Positions 1 to 8,418 of a stretch of 27,559 bases of DNA are shown here, piece after piece. The notes beneath the pieces are model-generated. The model saw nothing but the letters and a program-made list of their open reading frames with translations. It made no database searches and had not been told where the DNA came from. A program made the translations under genes and the position numbers. The first letter of the stretch is position 1, and every line of letters begins with the position of its first letter. The DNA is from an uncultured Fidelibacterota bacterium (GTDB lineage: Bacteria; Fidelibacterota; Marinisomatia; Marinisomatales; UBA8229): the NCBI GenBank assembly GCA_913054425.1, contig CAJXJG010000003.1:1-27559 (forward strand), read 5' to 3'.

Positions 1-590
1 TAGGAATAGAAAATGAGTTCCACGGTGAAGAAGGGCAACTCCATGAATATTGGGGAACTGTAAATGGGAATTGGTTTAACGGTCCGAATGAATTTTTTGA
101 ACAAATACAATCAGATGCATTTTCATTTTTATATAATCAAATTTATGATGCTGAGGTACTCATTCAGCATCAATCGGGTTGGAATTTAGTTGGGTTGCCT
201 CTAACTGTAGAGGATTCATTTTATTTAACACTTTTTCCTGATGCATTGGAGGGAACACTATTTAGTTTCCACGATAGTTATGTGGAAGAAACTAATTTAG
301 TTTCGGGAATTGGTTATTGGCTTCGGTTTCCTGAAAGTGGAGTATCGTCAATTTCCAATGGTACTTATTTAAATGAGTTGGAAATATCTCTGGAAGAAGG
401 GTGGAATATAATCTCGGGCCTTACGGAGATACTGAGTGTAGAAAATATAATCGATCCTGAAGGGATTATTATCCCCGGAACAATTTACAGTTTTGGTGAA
501 GGATATAGCCAATCTCTAATTTTTGAACCAGGGGAAGGGTACTGGATCCGGTCTAGCGCGGCAGGTGAAATAATTTTAAGTACCAATTAA
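1..590 (+). CDS. Secreted repeat-tail protein, 3' end only
   Basis: This is the 3' part of a gene that begins before the window; the frame is open from base 3 and gives about 195 residues. The first 60 or so residues (rich in Trp, Phe and Asn) belong to a head domain I do not recognise. From about base 178 the protein carries the two-fold module shared with the next four genes: W-N-L-V-G-L-P ... G-Y-W-L-R-F, then W-N-I-I-S-G ... G-Y-W-I-R-S. It stops soon after the second half-repeat, at TAA 588-590. It therefore lacks both the linker domain and the Y-P-N-P-F-N sorting domain of its neighbours, and neither appears in the 74 bases that follow. A TTG at 195 could be mistaken for a start, but the homologous module begins upstream of it. 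Secretion is inferred from the paralogs only; the signal peptide would lie outside the window. Confidence 0.8.
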   Translation, partial: GIENEFHGEEGQLHEYWGTVNGNWFNGPNEFFEQIQSDAFSFLYNQIYDAEVLIQHQSGWNLVGLPLTVEDSFYLTLFPDALEGTLFSFHDSYVEETNLVSGIGYWLRFPESGVSSISNGTYLNELEISLEEGWNIISGLTEILSVENIIDPEGIIIPGTIYSFGEGYSQSLIFEPGEGYWIRSSAAGEIILSTN

Positions 591-664
591 ACGGAAGAAT
601 TATCATAAAAAAGGATACAATTGCATAGTAAATTCAAACGAAGAAATAGAAAAAGGGATACACA

Positions 665-3600
665 ATGAATAATAAGATGATTTTTTCGGGATTAATTTAT
701 ATCATTTCGTTAACGTTCTCAGCAGGGAATCCGAATGAAGCAGAAGTTTTTCAATCAGACTACAATCAGATTGATGAATTGAAAATGATACTTGAGGATG
801 CCAGCAGAACCGGACAAAAAGTTTTTGTCGAAGAATTTACGGGATTGTCCTGACCATACTGCCCAAGTGCAAGTTTTGCACTGAACGAATTACATGAAGA
901 TTACCCCAATACACTTGTTTCGATTGCCTGGCACAGTCCGAATTATAGTCCAGATCCTTCTTTTATCATCCCGGAATATGGTACCCGAGCCGGGTTTTAC
1001 GGGGTAGGCGGAATTCCGCATACACAGTGGAACGGGATTGTAGAAACTGTCGGTGGTTATCCAAACGGAAACTGGCAACCCATGTACAACCAATTCCTAA
1101 ATATTTATAATTCAATGGCTCAAAATCAAACACCATTCCTTTTGGATATTTCCGTAGGAGGATCAGGAGATATGGGTATGTATGATATCACCCTTACCTT
1201 GGAATCGTCTTATCAAACGGCAAATCACAAGGTGGAGGTTTTTCTATTTGAAGATTACATTTATTCATTCTGGACAGCAGTTGGACAGTGGGGTGACGCA
1301 AGGTTTGTAACACGGGATTGGGTTTCATCCAATAATATTACTATTTCTAACGCGGGCGAAACCCAGTCATTCTCAGGGTCGTTCGCCATAGATGAATCCT
1401 GGGTAGTTTCAAATGTTGGTATTGTTGCAATTGTGCAGAACATTCCCACGAAAGAAGTAAAACAGGCAGATTTCGCTTATGTTTCTCTAGAGAATTACAT
1501 GTTTCTTTTCAGTGAATTTATTGATTTTTTTGGAGATGATGATGATGACGGCGTGTTAAATCCCGGGGAAGAAGTGGATGTAATCCTTATGACAACCAAT
1601 GAATCCATCGCTCTTGATGCAGATAATGTAGTGGGTGTGATTTCAACAGACAGCCCCATTACAATTCCGAATCCGGTTGTTGATTTTGGAAATATTAATG
1701 CAGGCGGGGGCATTTCGTCCGGGGAAGTCCACATTATCCTTGACCAGGATATTCCTCTTGGTGAGGTTGTGTTTACAATTGATTTAACAGCTGAATACGT
1801 AGATCTAGATGGAAATTCCATGATTTACAATCGGGAGTTTGATTTCGCCCTTGAAGTGAGCCTGGATCAGGCAAACTGGCCTTTTGAAGCCAGTGGACGG
1901 GTTGATTCATCTCCGGTCATTGCAGATGTAAATGGAAATGGATCCATGGAAGTTATTTTTGGCGCCTACAGCGGTGCGCTGCATGTTGTTTCTGTCGATG
2001 GGATAGAATTACCCGGATTTCCCTTTGAGCTTGGTGATGATATTTGGGGATCACCGGCAGTGGCAGACCTGGAAGGGGATGGAGATGTTGAAATTATCAT
2101 TGGTTCAAAGAACAAACACCTTTTTATACTGAATGCAGATGGATCAGTTCAGGTTGACTATAATGCAAATCAATTTCTGATGGGAACTCCCGCACTGGGA
2201 GACATTGACGGAGATGATGATTTGGAAATTATTTTCGGAGGGTATTCCTCTCCCGGGAAACTGTTTGCGATCAACCCGGATGGGTCCAACGTTCCGGGAT
2301 TCCCTTATGAGCTTGGTGAAAAGATTCAGCGGGGTGTGGCCCTGGCAGATTTTAATGGGAATGGGAAAGTGGATATTGTCTGCGGAACCGATAGTGAAAA
2401 TCTCTGGCTTATTTATGATGATTTAACAGTTGCAGATGGATTTCCATTTGAAGCTTCAGGCGACTTCAGGACTGCTCCATCCGTTCTGGAAATAAATGGT
2501 GAAAAGATTATTTTCGCGGGCAGCCGGGATGATAACCTTTATGCGGTACATAGTGATGGCAGCCTGCTTTTTCAGGTTGAAACCGGTGGTGATATCGTAG
2601 GATCCGCCAGCTTTTCTGAAACAGAGAACGGTACGGCAATTTTCTTTGGGTCGGCGGACGAATATCTCTATGCTGTTGACGGAAACGGGAATGCGCTTGA
2701 AGGCTGGCCTGTCAATCTGGGTGATAATGTAGTCTCAGCTCCGGTATTCGCGGATTTAGACAGCGATGGCAGCATCGAAATTATCTCTGCCACTGTATCT
2801 GGCAATATTACCTGTTTTCATTTGGATGGCAGTAATTATTCTCATTTTCCAATCAATACAGAAATCTTTATCAGGGGATCGGCATCGGTATTTGATATGG
2901 ATTTGGATGGCGATCTGGAAATTTTTGTAGGAGGAGGTGAAAGCCTTCATTGTATTGATGTGAAAGAAACAGGCGATATAACCGGGATGTGGAATATGTA
3001 CCGTGGAAACCATGAGCGAACAGGTTTATACAGTTCCTCACAGGAAGAAGCAAGTGTCGCAGTTGAACATTTGAATGATTGGAACCTGGTGGGCCTGCCA
3101 ATAATTGTTGAAGATTCCTACTATCTGACGGTATTCCCTGATGCTATTGAAGGAACGCTTTATAGTTTTGAAATCAGTTATATCCAGGAAAGCACTCTTG
3201 ATCATGGAAATGGATACTGGCTTCGGTTTGACAGCGAAGGATCAAACACCATTACAGGCGCTCCTATTTCTTCTTTAACCGTTCAATTGAGTGAAGATTG
3301 GAATCTAATTTCAGGAATTACATCCGTTGTTGATGTGAACTCAATTTCTGATCCTGATGAACTGATTATACCCGGAACGTTTTTTGGATTTTCCGGGGGC
3401 TATTTTGAAGTGACTGAATTGGAACCGGGTCAGGGATATTGGGTTCGTTCCGCTGGTGAGGGGAGCATTACGATTTCTTCCGGCATGCGGGCAAAGAGCA
3501 GGGAACCTATAAACCATCTTGAAGGAGCCAGCACGCTCACTTTCAATGGTCAAACTCTTTATTTTGGGATGGAAATTCCGGCTGAAAGCTCACTCAGCTA

Positions 3601-4129
3601 CAGCCTTCCTCCAAAACCGCCGGCTGGAGCTTTCGATGTACGGTTTTCTGGTGATTGGAGGTACAGTAGGGATGGTGGTGAAATTCAACTAATGAGCACG
3701 GTGCCTACTCTGCCTGTCTCTTACAATGTAATTGATGGAGAAGAATGGATATTAACTAATTCAGGAAAAGGCATTGAGTTACTGTTGAATGGTTCTGGAT
3801 TTTTGGAAATTCCTGGAGATATTTCATCGATTGTTTTAACAAGAGCGGTTGGGGAAATTCTTCCTGGTACGTTTACCCTTAAGCAAAATTATCCCAACCC
3901 TTTCAATCCTGTAACTGAGATCAAGTATGAGGTTCCTGTGGAAGGACTTGTGAGTTTAAAGGTATTTAATATATTGGGAGAGGAAGTTGCCGTGTTGGTG
4001 AATGAAAGACAACCTCAGGGGAATTACACAGCCACATTCAATGCAGGAATCCTTCCTTCTGGAGTGTACATTTACAAATTAGAGGCTGGTGGCTATACCT
4101 TAGTAAAAAAATGTATCCTAATGAAATAA
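665..4129 (+). CDS. Secreted Omp28/thioredoxin-like selenoprotein (UxxC) with FG-GAP propeller and T9SS tail; in-frame UGA read as Sec63
   Basis: One continuous frame of 1154 residues is interrupted only by UGA at 851-853. Residues 1-20 look like a signal peptide. Residues about 45-139 are thioredoxin-like: V-E-E-F-T-G-L-S-[UGA63]-P-Y-C66-P, the active-site motif of Omp28-related proteins with UGA in place of the first Cys, followed by a cis-Pro-like G-I-P-H-T (P118). Residues about 150-285 form a beta-rich domain like the rest of the Omp28 family (K-E-V-K-Q-A near its end). A D-rich stalk (D291-G296, then V-L-N-P-G-E) follows, then FG-GAP repeats (about 405-780), the W-N-L/G-Y-W module (from W806) and a FlgD-like sorting domain with N-Y-P-N-P-F-N-P at 1075-1082. 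Start ATG 665 has a weak AGGG upstream. A second ATG at 1082 opens the downstream frame but would drop the signal peptide and active site. I infer a surface or secreted thiol-disulfide oxidoreductase. The alternative is a nonsense-mutated gene or a base error. Confidence 0.75.
866..882 (+). promoter_or_regulatory. Candidate bacterial SECIS hairpin
   Basis: The sequence AGTGCAAGTTTTGCACT folds into a perfect hairpin: 866-872 pairs with 876-882 (7 bp) and the loop is GTT, or 6 bp with an AGTTT loop. It starts 12 nt after the UGA at 851-853 and lies inside the coding sequence. Bacterial SECIS elements are short hairpins just 3' of the UGA with a G early in the apical loop, which SelB binds. The well-studied upper hairpin of E. 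coli fdhF is also 17 nt and begins about 11 nt after its UGA. The match in size, distance and loop G is what I see; SelB binding is inferred. No bulged U like that of E. coli is evident. Confidence 0.65.
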
Positions 4130-4143
4130 TGATACAAACAATT

Positions 4144-4166
4144 TTCTTACTAGTCAGTAGTAAGAA
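4144..4166 (+). repeat. Perfect 9-bp inverted repeat before the first M6 gene
   Basis: TTCTTACTA (4144-4152) pairs perfectly with TAGTAAGAA (4158-4166) across a 5-nt loop, GTCAG. It lies between the selenoprotein candidate's stop (4129) and the Shine-Dalgarno (GGAG, 4176-4179) of the next gene. No T-run follows, so it is not a classic intrinsic terminator. It could be a mRNA-stability or processing hairpin, or an operator. Function is unknown. Confidence 0.5.
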
Positions 4167-4184
4167 TATAAGTTTGGAGCAGAG

Positions 4185-7100
4185 ATGAGAAGATTTTTTT
4201 GCATGTTGCTATTCATTTATTCTGGTATATATGCTGCTTATTTGAAAAATATGCCTACAACACTCCATCAACCAAATGGGAGTGTGCTTGAATGCTTTGT
4301 CACTGGTGATGAATATTTTAACTGGGCTCATGATGAGAATGGATTTACTCTTATCCAAAGCACGGATGACGGTTTCTTTTATTATGGAGTAATGAACGGT
4401 GATGAAGTTGTCCCGTCAGAGTTCTTAGCAGGCTCTATCATCCCTGCTAATGCAGGGTTAACTCCATGGGCAATTATCCCTCAACATGTTTATCTGGAAA
4501 AGAGAAGAAAATTCTGGGAAGGTATTGACCGAATTAACCGTGATGCGCCAACTCATGGTACTGTAAACAATATCAATGTCTATATCCGTTTCAGTGATCA
4601 AACAGAATTCTCTACTCCACGATCCCAGCATGATCAACTATTCAACAAGCCAGACGGTCCTTCGTTGCTTCACTATTTCGAAGAAGTTTCCTATGACACG
4701 CTTCATATACATACACATCATTATCCAAGCTGTGACATGACTACCAACTTATCCTATCAGGATGAACATCCCCGCAGTTATTACATGCCATACGATCCGA
4801 CAACGAACCCCAATGGATATGATGGTAGTAATGAACGAACAATTCGAGAACAAACGTTATTGGGGCACGCAATTGAATACATTGCGGACGAAGTGCCAAA
4901 TCCGTTAAATATTGATTCGGATAACGATGGCTATGTAGATAATGTTACTTTTTTGGTGCGTGGATCACCAACCGCTTGGGCCACTCTATTGTGGCCACAT
5001 CGATCGTCACTCTACTATTACAATGCATTTATAAACGGGAAACAGGTGGGTGATTATAATTTTAATATGGAACAAGGAGGTTATTTAACTGTAGGGGTGA
5101 TTTGTCATGAATTTTTTCATACCTTAGGCGCTCCGGATCTTTATCATTATGATGGTGGAGGCGCACCTTCTCCAGTGGGGGGCTGGGATATTATGGAAGC
5201 TAACGGTACTACACCGCAGTACACGGGTGCCTGGATGAAACATAAATACGGCGGCTGGATTGATTGCCCAGTCATCGAAAGCATGGGTATTTTCCCACTG
5301 CTCCCTCTCCAGTCCCAGGAAACGAGTTGTTATCGGATTGATTCTCCCAATTCCAGTCATGAATTTTTTGTAGTGGAGTATCGGAAACAGGAAGGTATTT
5401 ATGAAGTAAACCTACCCGGGGATCAATCTGGGATGCTCATTTATCGGATTGATGAATATCTGAATGGCAATGCACAGGGACCTCCGGATGAGGTTTATTT
5501 ATACCGTCCGGGAGGAACGACTACTGAAAATGGGAATTTGGGTGCTGCTATATTCAGTGCTGAAACCGGGAGGACGGAATTCAATGACTCAACAGACCCC
5601 TCCAGTTTTTTATATGGCGGCGCTCCCGGAGGACTGAACATTCAAGATATTGGGTATCCTGATGACATTATTGAATTCGTTTATTGGAATATTTTTATAA
5701 ATACATCCCTGGTGGGAATTACGAACGATAATGATGGAGATGGAGTATTAAATCCTGGCGAAACAGGACAATTGACCCTTGAAATACAGCTACAGGGTGC
5801 TCCCAGCAATGCTGAAAACGTAACAGTTACTCTATCTTCTCCATTGGACTGGGTCAGTTTTAACCCTTCAATAATTTATATTGGTACGCTTCCATTAAAT
5901 AGCAACCCAGTAGAGATTGAAACGTTCATTTCATTGGATGACATAGATGAACTCATGCCTGCCGGTTTTACATTAAGCATTGATGCAGATTTCATTGATA
6001 ACGATTTAACTATTCATTACACAGATGAATTTGATTTTGAACTGGAAGTTACTTTGAATCAAGCAGGATTTCCATTAGCAACAGCGGAGGTTCGTTCCAG
6101 TCCTCTGATAATTGACCTGAATAATGATGGTGAAAATGAGATTATTTTTGGAGATTATAACGGAGTTGTGCATCTATACAACACGGATGGTTCCGAAATT
6201 ACGAACGGTATATTTCCATTTGATACCGGAAATCAAATTTGGGGTTCACCAGCCGCGGCTGATTTGGATGGTGATAATTACCTGGACTTTGTTATTACCT
6301 CAAAAAGTAAGCATTTGTACATATTTGATTATAACGGGCTGAAAACAGATTATGAAACGGAAGTGTACTTAATTGGTACACCAGCCATAGGAAATTTGGA
6401 TGATGATGCAGAGTTGGAAGTTGTATTTTCCGGGTATTCTTCCGGTAATAAAATTTTTGCAATTAATGCTGACGGGAGTGATGTTGAAGGTTTTCCGATT
6501 GACTTTGATGAAAAAGCAAAAGCTGGCGTTGCCTTGGCGGATTTTAACAATAATGGAAAAGATGATATTGTTATTGGCACCGATGATGATCATATTTATC
6601 TGATTTTAGATGACGGCAGTACCGCTCCCGGATTTCCATTTCTTACTGGCGACAAAGTTCAGGCAGCGCCGTCCATTTTGGAAGTTAATGGAGAAAAAAT
6701 TATTATTACAGGATGTAATGATGATCGTCTCTATGCAATTAACAGTGACGGCAGTTTACGTTTTTCTGTTTTAACCGGGGATAAGATTCAGGTCTCTCCA
6801 TCCATTATGGAATTAAATGGTGAATTATATATCTTTTTTGGTTCCAGGGATGACAGGATTTATGCAGTGGATCTTAATGGGAACGCACTTGAAGGCTGGC
6901 CTGTAGACCTTGGAAATGATATAATTTCATCACTCTGTTTTGCAGATTTTGATGGAGATGGCACTCCTGAAATAGTTACTGCAATTAATGGATCAGACCT
7001 GTTTGTATTGCATAGTGATGGAACCGCCTATTCGCACTTTCCAATAAATACACAATCCTTATTGAGGGGCGCTATCACAATTTCGGAATTGGATCTTGAT

Positions 7101-8372
7101 GGTGATTTAGAAATTTTTATAGGTGGTGGTGAAAGTCTTCAATGTATTGATATAAAAGAAGCAGGTGACATGAGTGGTATGTGGAACATGTTCCGAAATA
7201 ACCCCGCCAGGACCGGTTTTTATCGTTCTCCTGAAGAATCCGTGGATGTTATAGTGAACCATATCATTGATTGGAATCTTGTTGGTTTACCTTTGAATGT
7301 TGATGATCCTTACTATTTGTCAGTATATCCGGATGGAGTTGAGGAAACTCTTTTTAGTTTTGCCTATAATTACATACCGGAGACTGAACTGGAGCATGGG
7401 AACGGTTACTGGCTTCGTTTTGACAGTGAAGGGTCCACTACAATCTCAGGGATCGCACTTTCTTCCCTATCAGTTCAATTAAATCAAGATTGGAACCTGA
7501 TTTCCGGGATTTCTACTGTGACCAGTTTTGGATCAATTGATGACCCGGATGATCTCATTATTCCCGGAACAATCTACGGTTTTAACGGGGGATATGTTGA
7601 AGTCAGCGAACTTGAACCGGGGCAGGGTTACTGGATTCGTTCCAGTGGAAATGGAAATATCACCATTTCTTCAGGTATGCAGGCAAAAACAAGCGAGTTT
7701 ACTAATCATTTTGAGGAAGAGAATGCTCTGACTATCAATGGACAAACCTTGTATTTTGGAATGGATGTTCCGGAGGAGCATAAGCTCAGTTATAGTTTAC
7801 CGCCAAAACCCCCGGTTGGTGCCAAAGACATCCGCTTTTCCGGTGACACCAAACTCTGTGCAACTGATGAATGTGTAATTGAAGTGATGAATACCGGACA
7901 GCCTTTTTTTGTTGAGTGCGATATTAAAAATGGTGAAATTTGGGAATTAGTCCCTGTCATTGCCAGCCCGACCGACAGGCGGGCGAACGGAACGGAGTGG
8001 AGTGCGGCAATCTCATTAGCTGATCAAAAACAAATCACTTTATCTCAGGAGGTTGAACAGTGGATATTGAGAAAGTCCATACCAATCCTTCCCGAATCAT
8101 TTGCTTTACAACCGGCCTATCCAAATCCGTTTAACCCGGTAACGACAATTATGTTTTCAATCCCCAATAATGGTGTAAAGACTCAGCATGCTGCGTCTCT
8201 ACAAATTTATGACATCACAGGACGTTTGGTGGATACCCTGATTGACGAAATCCTTGAACCGGGCTACCACTCCGTCCAATGGAATGCGAGTAAAGTCAGT
8301 TCAGGTATTTATTTCTACAAATTGACGAGTGATAATCAATCTATAACAAAAAAATTAGTTTTGATGAAATGA
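4185..8372 (+). CDS. Secreted M6-family metalloprotease with FG-GAP propeller and T9SS tail
   Basis: The protein has 1395 residues. Residues 1-18 resemble a signal peptide (R-R-F-F then a hydrophobic run ending Y-A-A). A propeptide-like region follows, then the M6 (immune inhibitor A-like) catalytic domain with zinc motif H308-E-F-F-H312-T-L-G-A-P-D318 (HExxHxxGxxD) and a downstream G-G-W-D-I-M segment that probably forms the Met-turn. Then come a D-rich stalk (N514 to G520, V-L-N-P-G-E), an FG-GAP propeller (about 630-1020), the W-N-L/G-Y-W module from W1030, and a sorting domain with Y-P-N-P-F-N-P at 1312-1318. The ATG at 4185 has a good SD (TTGGAG, 5 nt away). It probably degrades extracellular protein and is exported through Sec and then T9SS. 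Residues about 1258-1276 (S-P-T-D-R-R-A-N-G-T-E-W) come from an inserted palindromic repeat absent from the paralogs. It ends in TGA. Confidence 0.9.
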   Translation: MRRFFCMLLFIYSGIYAAYLKNMPTTLHQPNGSVLECFVTGDEYFNWAHDENGFTLIQSTDDGFFYYGVMNGDEVVPSEFLAGSIIPANAGLTPWAIIPQHVYLEKRRKFWEGIDRINRDAPTHGTVNNINVYIRFSDQTEFSTPRSQHDQLFNKPDGPSLLHYFEEVSYDTLHIHTHHYPSCDMTTNLSYQDEHPRSYYMPYDPTTNPNGYDGSNERTIREQTLLGHAIEYIADEVPNPLNIDSDNDGYVDNVTFLVRGSPTAWATLLWPHRSSLYYYNAFINGKQVGDYNFNMEQGGYLTVGVICHEFFHTLGAPDLYHYDGGGAPSPVGGWDIMEANGTTPQYTGAWMKHKYGGWIDCPVIESMGIFPLLPLQSQETSCYRIDSPNSSHEFFVVEYRKQEGIYEVNLPGDQSGMLIYRIDEYLNGNAQGPPDEVYLYRPGGTTTENGNLGAAIFSAETGRTEFNDSTDPSSFLYGGAPGGLNIQDIGYPDDIIEFVYWNIFINTSLVGITNDNDGDGVLNPGETGQLTLEIQLQGAPSNAENVTVTLSSPLDWVSFNPSIIYIGTLPLNSNPVEIETFISLDDIDELMPAGFTLSIDADFIDNDLTIHYTDEFDFELEVTLNQAGFPLATAEVRSSPLIIDLNNDGENEIIFGDYNGVVHLYNTDGSEITNGIFPFDTGNQIWGSPAAADLDGDNYLDFVITSKSKHLYIFDYNGLKTDYETEVYLIGTPAIGNLDDDAELEVVFSGYSSGNKIFAINADGSDVEGFPIDFDEKAKAGVALADFNNNGKDDIVIGTDDDHIYLILDDGSTAPGFPFLTGDKVQAAPSILEVNGEKIIITGCNDDRLYAINSDGSLRFSVLTGDKIQVSPSIMELNGELYIFFGSRDDRIYAVDLNGNALEGWPVDLGNDIISSLCFADFDGDGTPEIVTAINGSDLFVLHSDGTAYSHFPINTQSLLRGAITISELDLDGDLEIFIGGGESLQCIDIKEAGDMSGMWNMFRNNPARTGFYRSPEESVDVIVNHIIDWNLVGLPLNVDDPYYLSVYPDGVEETLFSFAYNYIPETELEHGNGYWLRFDSEGSTTISGIALSSLSVQLNQDWNLISGISTVTSFGSIDDPDDLIIPGTIYGFNGGYVEVSELEPGQGYWIRSSGNGNITISSGMQAKTSEFTNHFEEENALTINGQTLYFGMDVPEEHKLSYSLPPKPPVGAKDIRFSGDTKLCATDECVIEVMNTGQPFFVECDIKNGEIWELVPVIASPTDRRANGTEWSAAISLADQKQITLSQEVEQWILRKSIPILPESFALQPAYPNPFNPVTTIMFSIPNNGVKTQHAASLQIYDITGRLVDTLIDEILEPGYHSVQWNASKVSSGIYFYKLTSDNQSITKKLVLMK
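7956..8014 (+). repeat. GC-rich palindromic dispersed-type repeat inserted in frame in a coding sequence
   Basis: The stretch is bounded by ATTGCC (7959-7964) and its reverse complement GGCAAT (8006-8011). Inside is a hairpin, GCCCG (7966-7970) with CGGGC (7980-7984), extended by CC/GG around the loop GACA with one bulged A. It is visibly richer in G+C than the gene around it. It preserves the reading frame and adds a polar, low-complexity peptide (residues about 1258-1276 of the M6 protease) at a place where the paralogs are shorter. The GTCATTGC...GCAATCTC ends recall small dispersed palindromic repeats, such as Rickettsia palindromic elements that also land inside genes. That family link is from memory, and other copies cannot be seen here. 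Confidence 0.6.
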
Positions 8373-8418
8373 CGCATGGTATTTCTCATAGATAATTGAA
8401 GATAAGATTTGTAATGAG

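Noticed and set aside
851..853. UGA as a true stop, giving a pseudogene or two separate genes
   Set aside because: The frame stays open and domain-coherent on both sides, the UGA hits the exact redox Cys position, and a SECIS-like hairpin follows. A nonsense mutation or base error remains possible and is listed as what would refute the Sec call.
851..853. Genetic-code change with UGA read as Trp or Gly
   Set aside because: UGA ends the first M6 gene (8370-8372) and the GmhB-like gene (26868-26870) at sensible places, and no other in-frame UGA interrupts a gene in this window.
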